This document shows, in pieces, positions 14,548-22,793 of a DNA stretch of 41,564 bases. The notes under the pieces are model-generated. The model was not told the origin of the DNA, ran no database searches, and was given only the letters and a program-made list of their open reading frames with translations. Source of the stretch: Deinococcus aquaedulcis (GTDB lineage: Bacteria > Deinococcota > Deinococci > Deinococcales > Deinococcaceae); the NCBI RefSeq assembly GCF_019693445.1, contig NZ_JAHRBL010000020.1:1-41564 (forward strand). Direction: 5' to 3'. The position numbers and the translations under genes were made by a program. Numbering within the stretch: position 1 is the stretch's first letter; each line of letters starts with the position of its first letter.

Positions 14548-14616
14548 GGGCCATGAGCCATGGGCCATGAGCTCTGGGGGGGTTCCCTCATGGCTCATGG
14601 CCCAGAGCCCATGGCC
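14548..14616. repeat. Interleaved inverted repeats upstream of ppx
   Basis: GGGCCATGAGCCATG (14548-14562) is perfectly complementary to CATGGCTCATGGCCC (14589-14603). GGGCCATGAGCTCTGG (14562-14577) pairs with CCAGAGCCCATGGCCC (about 14601-14616) at all but one position. The order A-B-A'-B' is that of a pseudoknot. It sits between the GNAT stop and the ppx promoter. Confidence 0.75.
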
Positions 14617-14631
14617 CCTTTCCCTTCACGC

Positions 14632-14637
14632 TACCCT
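14632..14637 (+). promoter_or_regulatory. -10 box before the ppx leader mini-ORF
   Basis: TACCCT, 7 nt before the mini-ORF ATG at 14645. Confidence 0.55.
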
Positions 14638-14644
14638 GCACCCC

Positions 14645-14683
14645 ATGAGCACGCAGGCCCGCACGAGGAAGGACGCCGCATGA
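14645..14683 (+). CDS. Leaderless 12-codon mini-ORF overlapping the ppx start
   Basis: ATG 14645 begins 7 nt after a -10 box, exactly where the window's leaderless genes start. It encodes MSTQARTRKDAA and stops at TGA 14681-14683, overlapping the ppx ATG (14680-14682) as ATGA. The end of the mini-ORF contains AGGAAGGA, a strong ribosome-binding site 6 nt before the ppx ATG. Translation of the mini-ORF is inferred. It could load ribosomes on a leaderless message and pass them to ppx. The same arrangement precedes rfbF. Confidence 0.5.
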   Translation: MSTQARTRKDAA

Positions 14684-16203
14684 GGGTGGCGGTGGCCGAT
14701 GTCGGCACCAATTCCAGCCATCTGCTGATTGCCGAGGCCATGACCGCCGGCGAGGCCGGCGGCTACCGCGTGCTGGACGCCCTGAAAGACCGCACCCGCC
14801 TGGGCGAGTGCCTGGACGCGGCGGGCAACCTGACCCCGGAAGGCGAGGACCGCCTGTCGTCGGCCCTGACCCGGTTCCGGGCCCTGGCTGCCAGTGCGGG
14901 CGTGCCCGAGGTGCATGTGTACGCCACCAGCGCCCTGCGCGAGGCCCCCAACGGCGCGGCGGTGGCGGCGCGGATGCTGGCACGCACGGGGGTGTACCCC
15001 GCCATCATCAGCGGCGAGCGCGAAGGTGAACTGACCTACCTGGGCGCCGCCCACGCCGTGGAACTGGGCCCCGACAACGTGCTGCTGGACCTGGGGGGCG
15101 GCAGCCTGGAATTCGTGCGCGGCGACGCGTCGCGGGCCCGCGACGTGCTGAGCCTGCCCCTGGGTGCCATTCGCATGACCCGGGCGCATGTGCCTACCGA
15201 AACGCCGGGGCGCCGCGAACTGGCGGCCCTGCGCGCGGCGGTGCAGGACGCGCTGGCGCCGCACGCCGCGCGGTTCCGGGTGCGGGCCGGTACGCGGGTG
15301 GTGCTGTCCAGCGGCACCGCCGAAGCTGCCGCTGTGGCGATCCTGGCGCGGCGGGGCGAACACGCACAGAGCGTCAACGGCACGTGCTTTTCGCTGGCCG
15401 AACTGGGGGCCCTGCTGGAACACGTGCGCGGCCTGCGCGCGGCTGCGCGCGCCCGCCTGCCGGGCCTGGAACGCCGGGCCGACACCATCGTGGCCGGGCT
15501 GGCCACCCTGCACGCCGCCCTGGAGGTGCTGGGCGCTGCCGAGGTCACGGTCAGCGAGGGCGCGCTGCGCGAGGGCATGCTGATCGAGGAACTCACGCGC
15601 CTGGAGGCCTACCAGTCGTCCATTAGCGCCCGGCAACGCAGCGTGCTGGGCACCGCCGAGCGTTTTGGGGCGAATCTGTCGCACGCCCGGCAGGTGGCGG
15701 CGCTGGCCCGCGACCTGCTGGCCGGTTTGCAGGCGGCGGGCGAACCGTTTGGCCCGGACGGCGAGGCCCGCAGCCTGCTCACGGCGGCCGGAGCGCTGCA
15801 CGAGGTGGGGCAGATCGTGGCCCAGAGCGCCCACCACAAGCACAGCGCCTACCTGATCCGCCACGCCGAGCTGCGCGGCTTTACCCCACGCGAGATCGAG
15901 TGGATTGCCCTGCTGGCGCGCTACCACCGCAAGAGTGCGCCCAAAACCACTCACCCGGAGTTCGCCGCGCTCTCGGGCCCCGAGCAGGCCCTGCTGACCC
16001 GGCTGGTGGCGGTGCTGCGCGTGGCCGACGGCCTGGACCGCTCGCACGCGGGCGGGGTACAGATTGAAGCCCTGGACCGCCGGGGCGGAGGCTGGCGCCT
16101 GACCGTCAGCGGCGCCACGCCCCTGGACCTGGAAGGGGCGCGCGACAAGGCAGATGTCTGGGCGCGCGTGTTCGGCCCACTGACCCTGCACGCCTTGCCC
16201 TGA
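14680..16203 (+). CDS. Ppx/GppA-family phosphatase (exopolyphosphatase or pppGpp phosphatase)
   Basis: 507 residues from ATG 14680. The N-terminal part has the actin-like ATPase fold signatures: VADVGTNSSHLLI, VYATSALREAPNG, ISGEREGELTYLGA and LLDLGGGSLEF. After about residue 310 comes a helical HD-type domain (AGALHEVGQIVAQSAHHKHSAYLIRHA), as in long Ppx/GppA proteins. It would release phosphate from polyphosphate or convert pppGpp to ppGpp; sequence reading alone does not decide which. The start is chosen by AGGAAGGA 6 nt upstream and by the family N-terminus (MRVAVADVGTNS). Translation is probably coupled to the mini-ORF at 14645-14683. Confidence 0.88.
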   Translation: MRVAVADVGTNSSHLLIAEAMTAGEAGGYRVLDALKDRTRLGECLDAAGNLTPEGEDRLSSALTRFRALAASAGVPEVHVYATSALREAPNGAAVAARMLARTGVYPAIISGEREGELTYLGAAHAVELGPDNVLLDLGGGSLEFVRGDASRARDVLSLPLGAIRMTRAHVPTETPGRRELAALRAAVQDALAPHAARFRVRAGTRVVLSSGTAEAAAVAILARRGEHAQSVNGTCFSLAELGALLEHVRGLRAAARARLPGLERRADTIVAGLATLHAALEVLGAAEVTVSEGALREGMLIEELTRLEAYQSSISARQRSVLGTAERFGANLSHARQVAALARDLLAGLQAAGEPFGPDGEARSLLTAAGALHEVGQIVAQSAHHKHSAYLIRHAELRGFTPREIEWIALLARYHRKSAPKTTHPEFAALSGPEQALLTRLVAVLRVADGLDRSHAGGVQIEALDRRGGGWRLTVSGATPLDLEGARDKADVWARVFGPLTLHALP

Positions 16204-16260
16204 GCGCAAAGCCCAGAGCGGCTGAGGCGCTGACCAGGATTGGCGTTAGAAGCGCAATAG

Positions 16261-16285
16261 AAAAGAGGGGCCAGAAGTGCCCCTC
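16261..16285 (-). terminator. Rho-independent terminator of the WGxxGxxG protein gene
   Basis: On the minus strand, GAGGGGC-ACTTCTG-GCCCCTC is followed by TTTT. It lies between the convergent ppx and 16327 genes. Confidence 0.75.
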
Positions 16286-16326
16286 CCCCAAACAGACTGC
16301 CGATCTATGCGGGGCCCCTGGCCCGC

Positions 16327-16827
16327 TTATGCCCGGCCCGGCCCGCGCCGCTGCGCTGCCGCCCGACCCATCAGCCCGCCCAGGCCCAGGAGCCCCAGCA
16401 GGCCCCAGGGAAAGGGGTTACCGCGCGTGTCGCCCTGGACCATGCTGGTGCTGCCCGGGGTGCCGCTTTCCGTGCCAGTGGCCGTCCCTGCCGGGTTGCC
16501 AATCTGCGAGGTGTCGGTGCTGGGCTCGGTGCCGGTGGTGCCCGCCGCATCGGTGGTGCCCATATCGCCCGTGCCCGTATCCGTGGTGCCCGTGTCGGTG
16601 GTCCCGGTATCGGTCGCCCCGGTGTCCCCTGTCCCCGTGTCACCCGTCCCGGTGTCGCCTGTGCTGGTGTCACCCGTTCCCGTCTCGGTAGTCCCTGTGT
16701 CACCCGTGCCCGTCTCGCCGGTCGTTTCTGTGCCGGTCGGGGTGCTCAGGTCGGTGGTGTTCGTCGTGTCGGTCTGGGCCAGGGCAGCGGAACTCAGCAG
16801 GGCCAGGGTGAGCAGCAGTCGTTTCAT
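16327..16827 (-). CDS. Exported Thr/Gly/Asp-repeat protein with WGxxGxxG-type C-terminal sorting tail
   Basis: 166 residues. Signal peptide MKRLLLTLALLSSAALAQ, then about 80 residues of low-complexity repeats built from TGTGDTG/TGTTDTG units. The C-terminus has PWGLLGLLGLGGLMGR, a hydrophobic helix, then a basic end (RRGPGRA). This tripartite end resembles the WGxxGxxG-CTERM type of sorting signal: motif, membrane helix, arginines. The protein is therefore likely exported and held at, or processed in, the membrane. GGAGG lies 5 nt before ATG 16827, so unlike many neighbours it uses a Shine-Dalgarno site. The repeat DNA is imperfect, so repeat number may vary between strains. Confidence 0.72.
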   Translation of the reverse strand: MKRLLLTLALLSSAALAQTDTTNTTDLSTPTGTETTGETGTGDTGTTETGTGDTSTGDTGTGDTGTGDTGATDTGTTDTGTTDTGTGDMGTTDAAGTTGTEPSTDTSQIGNPAGTATGTESGTPGSTSMVQGDTRGNPFPWGLLGLLGLGGLMGRAAAQRRGPGRA

Positions 16828-17104
16828 GTCAGCCTCCGTTCTGCGAAGTATCCGGGGGCCCAGCACAGTGCATATGAAGCCCGGTTCAGGTCCTGGGGCC
16901 TTCTGACTGGGCGGAGTCCTTCAGAAGGCTGAAGGCGGCTTCATCCGGCGTCCTGGCTCTGGCCCGAGCAGGCGAGCAAGCGGTAGCGCTTCCCGGGTTG
17001 CTCTGCCGTTCAGACCTCCTACCCGGGGAATCGCTCCTTTTCCGGCGCCCTGTGCCCGGAAACCGGTGGGCAGGCAGGGCCGGTCTTTCCGCCGCGCCCG
17101 GCCG

Positions 17105-17110
17105 TATTCT
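17105..17110 (+). promoter_or_regulatory. -10 box for pdxY
   Basis: TATTCT, 7 nt before ATG 17118. Confidence 0.55.
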
Positions 17111-17117
17111 GGGCGGC

Positions 17118-18005
17118 ATGACGCAAGGGCCGCCAAGAAATATCCTGTCCATTCAGTCGTGGGTCAGCTACGGGCACGTGGGCAACGCCGCCGCTGTGTT
17201 TCCGCTGCAGCGGCTGGGCTTTGAGGTCTGGGCCATTCACACGGTGCAGTTTTCCAACCACACCGGCTACGGCGCCTGGACCGGCACGGTCTTTCCGCCC
17301 GAACTGGTGGCCGAACTGATTGACGGCATTGAGGCGCGCGGCGCGCTGCCAGAGTGCCACGCGGTGCTCAGTGGCTACATGGGCAGCGAGGGCACGGTGG
17401 CGGCGGTGGTGGACGCCGTGCGCCGGGTGCGCGCCGCCAACCCGGAGGCCCTGTACTGCTGCGACCCCGTGATGGGCGATGTGGGCCGGGGCGTGTTCGT
17501 GCGCCCTGAACTGCCGGACCTGATCGGGGTGCAGGCGGTGCCCGAAGCCGACATCCTGACCCCCAACCAGTTTGAGCTGGAACTGCTGACCGGCCATACG
17601 GTGGAGACGCTGGAACAGGCCCTGGCCGCCGCGCGTGCCCTGCGCGAGCGAATGCGCGCCGGGGGGCCCCGGCTGGTGCTGGTGACCAGTCTGGTGCGCA
17701 GCGGCGCCCCCGAGGGCAGTATTGAAACCCTGGTGGTGGGCGAGGGCGGCGCGTGGCTGTGCCGTACGCCCCTGCTGCCCCTGGACCCGCCGCGCAACGG
17801 CACCGGCGACGCGATTGCCGCGCTGTTCTTCGGGCACTACCTGCACAGTGGCCGCCCCGACAGCGCCCTGAGCCTCGCCATGAGCGCGCTCTATGCCCTG
17901 CTGCAGCGCACCCACCTCGCGGGCACGCGCGAGATTCAGCTGGTGGCTTCGCAAGATGAGTTTGTGCGGCCTGCACGGCTGTTCGAAGCGCAGCAGGTGG
18001 GCTAG
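17118..18005 (+). CDS. pdxY: Pyridoxal kinase
   Basis: 295 residues, ribokinase-like. It phosphorylates pyridoxal to pyridoxal 5'-phosphate in the B6 salvage pathway. Family landmarks: [27 protein letters not shown] at the N-terminus, [16 protein letters not shown] (substrate loop), [41 protein letters not shown], and the catalytic [18 protein letters not shown] near the C-terminus with the GTGD aspartate base. Cytoplasmic. ATG 17118 follows a TATTCT box; the frame is open upstream to 16998 but that stretch lacks family similarity. Stand-alone gene. Confidence 0.93.
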   Translation: MTQGPPRNILSIQSWVSYGHVGNAAAVFPLQRLGFEVWAIHTVQFSNHTGYGAWTGTVFPPELVAELIDGIEARGALPECHAVLSGYMGSEGTVAAVVDAVRRVRAANPEALYCCDPVMGDVGRGVFVRPELPDLIGVQAVPEADILTPNQFELELLTGHTVETLEQALAAARALRERMRAGGPRLVLVTSLVRSGAPEGSIETLVVGEGGAWLCRTPLLPLDPPRNGTGDAIAALFFGHYLHSGRPDSALSLAMSALYALLQRTHLAGTREIQLVASQDEFVRPARLFEAQQVG

Positions 18006-18145
18006 CCCCGGCCTTTATGAGGCCCGACTGAGGCGCAGGGGGTGTGCTTTGTGAGGAGCGTCTCAGGGTGGCCTCAGGGTGAGCCCAATGCCTGTTGCGG
18101 CGGTTCTCATGGAAGGGGGAGGCGGCGCCGTGAACACTGGGAGGC

Positions 18146-18739
18146 ATGAAACACGTCATCTTCCCGACCGTTGCCGCCGCCGACGCCTTCATTGCCGACA
18201 TGCAGCAGCAGGGCCTCGTGGCCCCCACGCTGGGCCGCGCCAGCTACATGCGCAGCGGCGGCGCTGCCACCACGACGACCACCACCACCGACACGGTGAC
18301 CGCCGACGCCAGCGCGGGCGCTGAAGACGCCGGTGCGGGCGCCGTGAAGGGCACAGGCGTGGGTGCCGTGGCCGGGGCTGTGGCCGGGGTGCTGGCCTCG
18401 GGCGCTGTGGTGGCGACGGGCGGCCTCGCCCTGCCCGTGATCCTGGGCATGACCGCGCTGGGCTCCGGCGTGGGCGCGGCGGTGGGCGCCACGGGCGGCG
18501 CGATGGGCGTGGACGAGAACCACGACGGCCGCACCAGCATGAACGACACCTACGAGGTGGACCACACCTCCTACGACCACATGCACAACACCATGAACAG
18601 CGGTGGCCGCGTGGTGGGCGTGGAAGACAGCGTGCCCTTTGACGCCGTGCAGGCCACCGCCGCCCGTCACGGCGGCCAGATCATGGACGACAGCGGCATG
18701 AACCGCCGCCCCATGAGCCCCACCGGCAGCTCGCTGTAA
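18146..18739 (+). CDS. Hypothetical protein with glycine-zipper hydrophobic core
   Basis: 197 residues, not assigned to a named family. The N-terminal 35 residues (MKHVIFPTVAAADAFIADM...) look like a small soluble domain that recurs at the end (VPFDAVQATAARHGGQIMDD). In the middle, after a TTTTTTTD stretch, is a Gly/Ala-rich hydrophobic section (GAVAGAVAGVLASGAVVATGG and following) with GxxxG spacing, like the glycine zippers of stress or membrane-inserting proteins. DENHDGRTS after it resembles a calcium-binding loop (DxNxDG). It may be a stress-related membrane-associated protein, but this is inference. AACACT 7 nt and GGGAGG 1 nt upstream fix ATG 18146. Confidence 0.65.
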   Translation: MKHVIFPTVAAADAFIADMQQQGLVAPTLGRASYMRSGGAATTTTTTTDTVTADASAGAEDAGAGAVKGTGVGAVAGAVAGVLASGAVVATGGLALPVILGMTALGSGVGAAVGATGGAMGVDENHDGRTSMNDTYEVDHTSYDHMHNTMNSGGRVVGVEDSVPFDAVQATAARHGGQIMDDSGMNRRPMSPTGSSL

Positions 18740-18759
18740 ACCCCCTTTGACCCCCCAGG

Positions 18760-18788
18760 CCCCCCGGCGGTTGCAGCCCGCCGGGGGG
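18760..18788 (+). terminator. Strong stem-loop terminator after the glycine-zipper gene
   Basis: Perfect 11-bp stem CCCCCCGGCGG/CCGCCGGGGGG with a 7-nt loop, 20 nt after the stop. The tail (TTGGTCGTTGG) is only partly T-rich. Confidence 0.7.
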
Positions 18789-19009
18789 TTGGTCGTTGGA
18801 TGGAGCAAGAGGGGGCACTGTGCCGTCTGACGCGGACACGTTTTGAGCACGCTGGTAGGCAGACGTTTTATAGGCTCTGAGCAGCTCTGGCCGTACCCAT
18901 CATCTGTGGGCATTGGGCCCCCTTCAGGGCCATAGACCGAGCCTCATTGCGCCCCCGACTTACTTGGGGCGCGCTGTTTCCTTTCCACGGCCCACCTGAT
19001 CCCCGGCCC

Positions 19010-20551
19010 TTACGCTGGCGCCACCTCTTCAGAGGGTTCTGCTGGCAGGCGCAGAGAAAAGGTGCTGCCCTGGTCAGGGGTGCTGTCCAGCCACAGGTCA
19101 GCGCCCAGGCCTTCGGCCACGGCACGGGTGACCGCCAGCCCAATGCCACTGCCCGGGTAGGCGTCGGCGCCATGCAGGCGCTGAAACACGCCAAAAATGC
19201 GCTCGTGGTATTCCGGGGCAATGCCCAGACCGTTGTCGCGCACCGCCAGCACCCAGCGCGCGCCGTCCCGCGCCGCCGTGATCTCCACGCGGGCGGGGCG
19301 GTCCGGGGCACGGAACTTCAGGGCGTTGCTGATGAGGTGGTGCAGCGCCTGGGCCAGCAGGTCGGGGGTGGTGGTCACGGTGGGCAGCGGTCCCACCTGC
19401 ACCTGGGCCTGTGCCGCCTGAATCTGGGGTTGCAGCTCGGCCAGCAGACCGCGCACCAGCACGTCTAAGTCCACCGGCACGGCGTCCTGCTCGGCGCGGC
19501 GCACCCGCGAGTAGGTCAGCAGGTCCTGAATCAGGGTCTTCAGGCGCCGGGTGGCGGCCGTGGTAAAGGCGATGTACTGGTCGGCACGCTCGTCCAGTTG
19601 CCCGCCGTAGCGGCGCGCGAGGAGTTCGGTGTAGCTGCCGATGGTGCGCAGCGGTTCTTGCAGGTCGTGGCTGGCGACGTAGGTGAACTGTTCCAATTCG
19701 CGGTTGCTGCGGCGCAGCTGGCGCTCCCGCTCCTGCACGGCCTCGGCCATGCGGTCAAACTGCGCGCCCAGCAGGCCCAGTTCCTGCACGGGGCTGCCCG
19801 GCATGCGGCGGGTGTATTCGCCGCGCGCCATGTCCTGGGCGGCGGCCCCCAGTTCCTGCACGTGGCGGCCCACGGTGCGCGTGACGCGGTAGGCGGTAAT
19901 GACCAGCAGCGCCATGCCCAGCAGCAGCCCCCCCACGCTGAACCAGCGCACCGCGCCCAGGGTGGCCTGACTCTGGCGGGTGGCCTCGCTCAGGCGGGTG
20001 TTTTCCTGGGTGGCCATCACGCTCAGGAGCCCGCGCGCCTGATCCAGGATCGCGCGGCCACGCCCCCGCCCCACCAGCGTGGCCGCGCGGTTCAGCGAGG
20101 TCAGACGCGCCTCGATTTCCGGCTGGGCGGCCTCCTGCTGCCAGCGGCCCACCAGGGCCTGCACCTGCGCCAGCGTGCGGCGCTGCGTGTCGTCCACGCT
20201 CAGATCGTGCAGGGCGTAGGCGGCGGCCTGAAACGACGCCTGCGCCTCCTGGTAGGGCGCCAGAAAACCCGCCTGCCCGGTGATGACAAAGCCGCGCTGG
20301 CCGTTTTCCATGGCCGACACCTGCCCGGTCAGTTCGCTGAGCAGTTGGGTCCGCGCCTGGGCATCCAGCACCCGCTGCAGCGCCTGATCGTTGCGGTCCA
20401 CGCCGAACATCACCGCGCCGCCCACGCCCAGCAGCAGCACAAAGGGCGTCAGCAGCGGGCGCAGCAGAAAGTCGCGCAACGGCACCCCACCCGCGCCCGC
20501 CGGGGAGGCAGGCGCAGCGGCAGCGGGGGGCAGCGGCAGCACGGGGGGCAT
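19010..20551 (-). CDS. CHASE3-HAMP sensor histidine kinase
   Basis: 513 residues from ATG 20551. Layout: proline/alanine-rich start, TM1 (LLTPFVLLLGVGGAVMFGV), a periplasmic CHASE3 domain recognised by SAMENGQRGFVITG, TM2 (WFSVGGLLLGMALLVITAY), a HAMP linker, and then the kinase. The phosphate-accepting histidine is in YVASHDLQEPLRTI (about residue 295). The ATPase domain has the N box (HHLISNALKF), G1 (VRDNGLGIAP), F box (FGVFQRLH) and G2 (GSGIGLAV). It resembles the phytochrome-type HWE/HisKA group. No response regulator is adjacent, so it is an orphan. The start is uncertain: in-frame ATG 20578 and GTG 20623 also exist. Divergent from the crotonase gene. Confidence 0.9.
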   Translation of the reverse strand: MPPVLPLPPAAAAPASPAGAGGVPLRDFLLRPLLTPFVLLLGVGGAVMFGVDRNDQALQRVLDAQARTQLLSELTGQVSAMENGQRGFVITGQAGFLAPYQEAQASFQAAAYALHDLSVDDTQRRTLAQVQALVGRWQQEAAQPEIEARLTSLNRAATLVGRGRGRAILDQARGLLSVMATQENTRLSEATRQSQATLGAVRWFSVGGLLLGMALLVITAYRVTRTVGRHVQELGAAAQDMARGEYTRRMPGSPVQELGLLGAQFDRMAEAVQERERQLRRSNRELEQFTYVASHDLQEPLRTIGSYTELLARRYGGQLDERADQYIAFTTAATRRLKTLIQDLLTYSRVRRAEQDAVPVDLDVLVRGLLAELQPQIQAAQAQVQVGPLPTVTTTPDLLAQALHHLISNALKFRAPDRPARVEITAARDGARWVLAVRDNGLGIAPEYHERIFGVFQRLHGADAYPGSGIGLAVTRAVAEGLGADLWLDSTPDQGSTFSLRLPAEPSEEVAPA

Positions 20552-20633
20552 TCTAGAGCAGCCTTGATGAGCGCCCATTCCCCGTGGTCTGGCCCGCGCC
20601 CGCAGATTTTGAACCGAGTTCACGAAAGCGGGG

Positions 20634-20639
20634 TAAAGT
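20634..20639 (+). promoter_or_regulatory. -10 box for the crotonase gene
   Basis: TAAAGT, 7 nt before ATG 20647. Confidence 0.5.
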
Positions 20640-20646
20640 GAGCGCC

Positions 20647-21396
20647 ATGACCGACACGAGCGTGCAGCTCACCCGCCGGGGTGAGGTCGCCACCCTGACC
20701 ATCACCTCGAAAAAAGGCGCCCTGGGCCCGGCGTTCTGGCGCGAGGTGCCGCCTGCCCTGGCCGGGCTGGGGGGCGCGCGCGTGCTGATCGTGCGCGGCC
20801 AGGAGTGGTTCAGCGCGGGGCTGGACGTGAAGGCCACCGCGCCGGTCATCGCCCCGGCCCTGGGCCAGCCCGAGGCGTTCGCGGCCGTGGTGGCCGAAAT
20901 GCACGCGGCCATTGAGGGACTGGCCGCCCTGCCCATTCCAGTGATTGCGGCGGTGCATGGCTGGTGCATTGGCGCGGGCCTGGAACTGATCAGCGCCTGC
21001 GACCTGCGCCTGTGCAGCGCGGACGCCCGGTTCAGCCTGCCGGAGGTGAAACTGGGCATCACCGCCGACCTGGGCGGCTTGCAGCGCCTGCCGGGCCTGC
21101 TGGGCCGGGGCCGCGCAGCGCACCTTGCCCTGACCGGTGAGCCTATTGACGCCGCAGCCGCCGAACGCTGGGGCCTGGTGACCGAGGTGCTGCCCACCCC
21201 CGAGGCCCTCTTTGCCCGCGCCGAGGCCCTGGCCGATACCCTGGCCCAGCTGCCCCCTCGCGCCCTGGAAGGCACCAAACGCGCCCTGATTGCCGAGCTG
21301 CCCCACGCCGAGGGCCTGCAACAGGCCGTGGCCTGGAACGCCGAGCATATGACCGCCGACGGCCTGATGACGGCCCTCAAGGGGCGTGGCTCGTAG
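20647..21396 (+). CDS. Crotonase-family enzyme, probably a delta3,5-delta2,4-dienoyl-CoA isomerase (ECH1-like)
   Basis: 249 residues. Crotonase fold with the oxyanion-hole segments FSAGLDV and [23 protein letters not shown]. In place of the two glutamates of enoyl-CoA hydratase, it has [20 protein letters not shown], which matches the ECH1 pattern EVxxGLAADxGTLQRLP with its catalytic glutamate and aspartate. It is therefore better read as a dienoyl-CoA isomerase than as a hydratase. It would shift double bases in odd-position unsaturated acyl-CoA during beta-oxidation. The next gene encodes a DECR2-like 2,4-dienoyl-CoA reductase, the enzyme acting on its product. Assignment beyond the crotonase family is inference. 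Confidence 0.8.
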   Translation: MTDTSVQLTRRGEVATLTITSKKGALGPAFWREVPPALAGLGGARVLIVRGQEWFSAGLDVKATAPVIAPALGQPEAFAAVVAEMHAAIEGLAALPIPVIAAVHGWCIGAGLELISACDLRLCSADARFSLPEVKLGITADLGGLQRLPGLLGRGRAAHLALTGEPIDAAAAERWGLVTEVLPTPEALFARAEALADTLAQLPPRALEGTKRALIAELPHAEGLQQAVAWNAEHMTADGLMTALKGRGS

Positions 21397-21542
21397 GGTC
21401 AAGCCCAGATTGACCCCGAACGATCTGGGTTGGTCCCCCACTGCCCTACCCTGACCAACCTCCCCCACCTTCAACACCTGCCCGCACTTCCCTTAGACCC
21501 TTAGACTCTTCGACCCTTAGACCCCCCTAAAAAGGAGCCCCC

Positions 21543-22385
21543 ATGACCCAGCCTTCCCCCCTCTCCCCCACCTTCCGCCCCGACCTGCTGGCCGGCAAGC
21601 ACGCCCTGATTACCGGGGGCGGCAGCGGCATCAACCTGGGGATTGCCCAGACCTTCGCGGCCCACGGCTGCGCCGTGACGCTGCTGGGCCGCAACCTGGA
21701 CAAAGCCCAGACCGCCGCGCAGGGCATCGTGGATGCGGGGGGGCGCGCCCTGGGCGTCAGCGCCGATGTGCGCGACTTTGCGGCGCTGCAGGCCGCCGCC
21801 GCGCAAGCCGTGGAGGCCTTTGGCGACTTCGATATCGTGCTGGCGGGCGCGGCCGGAAACTTTCCGGCGCCCGTGGATGGCATCTCGCCCAACGGCTTCA
21901 AGACAGTGGTGGACATTGACCTGCTGGGCACTTACAACACCATCAAGGCGGCGGCCCCGCACCTGAAGACCCCGGGGGGGAACGTGCTGAGCATCAGCGC
22001 TTACGGGGTGCCGGTGCCCATGCAGGCGCATGTGGTGGCCGCCAAGGCCGGCGTGGATGCCCTGACCCGCACGCTGGCGGTGGAATGGGGCCTGCGCGGG
22101 ATTCGCGTGAACGCCATTATCCCCGGGCCCATTGACGGCACCGAGGGCATGGCCCGCCTCGCCCCCGACGAAAAGACCCGCACCCAGTTCATGCGCACCG
22201 TGCCGCTGGGCCGCTTTGGGCTGCCGCAGGACATCGCCAACGCCGCACTGTTTCTGGTGAGCGACGCGGCCAGCTACGTGACCGGCGTGATTCTGCCGGT
22301 GGATGGCGGCCAGAACATGCTGGGCGGCGCCCCGCAGTACCAGATGTACCAGGCGATGGGGCTGGCGCTACCCAAGCAGGACTAA
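21543..22385 (+). CDS. SDR oxidoreductase, DECR2-like 2,4-dienoyl-CoA reductase
   Basis: 280 residues. Rossmann SDR with [14 protein letters not shown] (cofactor loop) and LGRN (NADP-type). The segment [29 protein letters not shown] and the later [15 protein letters not shown] match peroxisomal 2,4-dienoyl-CoA reductase DECR2. The usual SDR catalytic YxxxK lacks tyrosine: the sequence is [14 protein letters not shown], and DECR2 also has His five residues before Lys and no Tyr. It would reduce 2,4-dienoyl-CoA with NADPH. A good ribosome site AAGGAG (21532-21537) lies 5 nt before ATG. It follows the ECH1-like gene by 146 nt, which include direct CCTTAGAC-type repeats; co-transcription is likely but not proven. 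Confidence 0.85.
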   Translation: MTQPSPLSPTFRPDLLAGKHALITGGGSGINLGIAQTFAAHGCAVTLLGRNLDKAQTAAQGIVDAGGRALGVSADVRDFAALQAAAAQAVEAFGDFDIVLAGAAGNFPAPVDGISPNGFKTVVDIDLLGTYNTIKAAAPHLKTPGGNVLSISAYGVPVPMQAHVVAAKAGVDALTRTLAVEWGLRGIRVNAIIPGPIDGTEGMARLAPDEKTRTQFMRTVPLGRFGLPQDIANAALFLVSDAASYVTGVILPVDGGQNMLGGAPQYQMYQAMGLALPKQD

Positions 22386-22395
22386 GTCCTTCGAA

Positions 22396-22413
22396 GTTGA
22401 TCTTGAGATCAAC
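22396..22413. repeat. Palindrome related to the one at 13392-13417
   Basis: GTTGATCT-TG-AGATCAAC followed by CGAGCGAAGCGAG. The 13.4 kb copy has GGTTGATCC-CT-GGATCAACC with GAGC. It lies just before the IS3-type element and may be part of its insertion site or of a dispersed repeat. Confidence 0.5.
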
Positions 22414-22503
22414 CGAGCGAAGCGAGTCTCGAGGTAGTGCTCCAGGGATGACTTCCAGAATCTGACCCTTTCGAAGAGAGGGACGAGCACACTGGAGATC
22501 ACC

Positions 22504-22791
22504 ATGGGGAAACAGCGAAAAACCTGGAGCACCGACGTGAAGGAAGCCATCGTCCTGGGCGTGCTCCGAGGCGAACTTGGGGTCGCCGAAGCAGCCCGGC
22601 AGCAGGGCGTGAACGAAAGCCTGATCCACACGTAGAAAACCCAGTTTCTCGAGGCGGGCGCGGCCCGCCTCGTTGGCGACCGACACGGTCATGGAATCAC
22701 ACACCTGGAGCGGGAGAACGATCGTCTGAAGCGGATCCTGGCGGAAAAGGAACTGGAGCTCGATATCGCGCGAAAAGTGCGACGGCTCTGA
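22504..22791 (+). pseudogene. IS3-family OrfA with a premature stop
   Basis: 95 codons starting MGKQRKTWSTDVKEAIVLG, a helix-turn-helix (GVAEAARQQGVNESLIH), and a leucine-zipper-like end (LERENDRLKRILAEKELEL). TAG replaces the expected tryptophan codon after LIHT (about 22633), so OrfA is cut at residue 43 of 95. Confidence 0.75.
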
Positions 22792-22793
22792 CG

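Noticed and set aside
14626..16209. 527-codon minus-strand frame opposite ppx
   Set aside because: Low-complexity translation with no recognisable motif; ppx on the plus strand is certain.
16450..16760. Short repeating units that might suggest a CRISPR array
   Set aside because: Units of 9-18 bp are imperfect, without spacers, and encode the Thr/Gly/Asp repeats of a protein with signal peptide and sorting tail.
18949..18972. Stem-loop GCGCCCC/GGGGCGC as terminator of the histidine kinase gene
   Set aside because: On the minus strand it has no T-run after the stem, so it is not supported as a rho-independent terminator.
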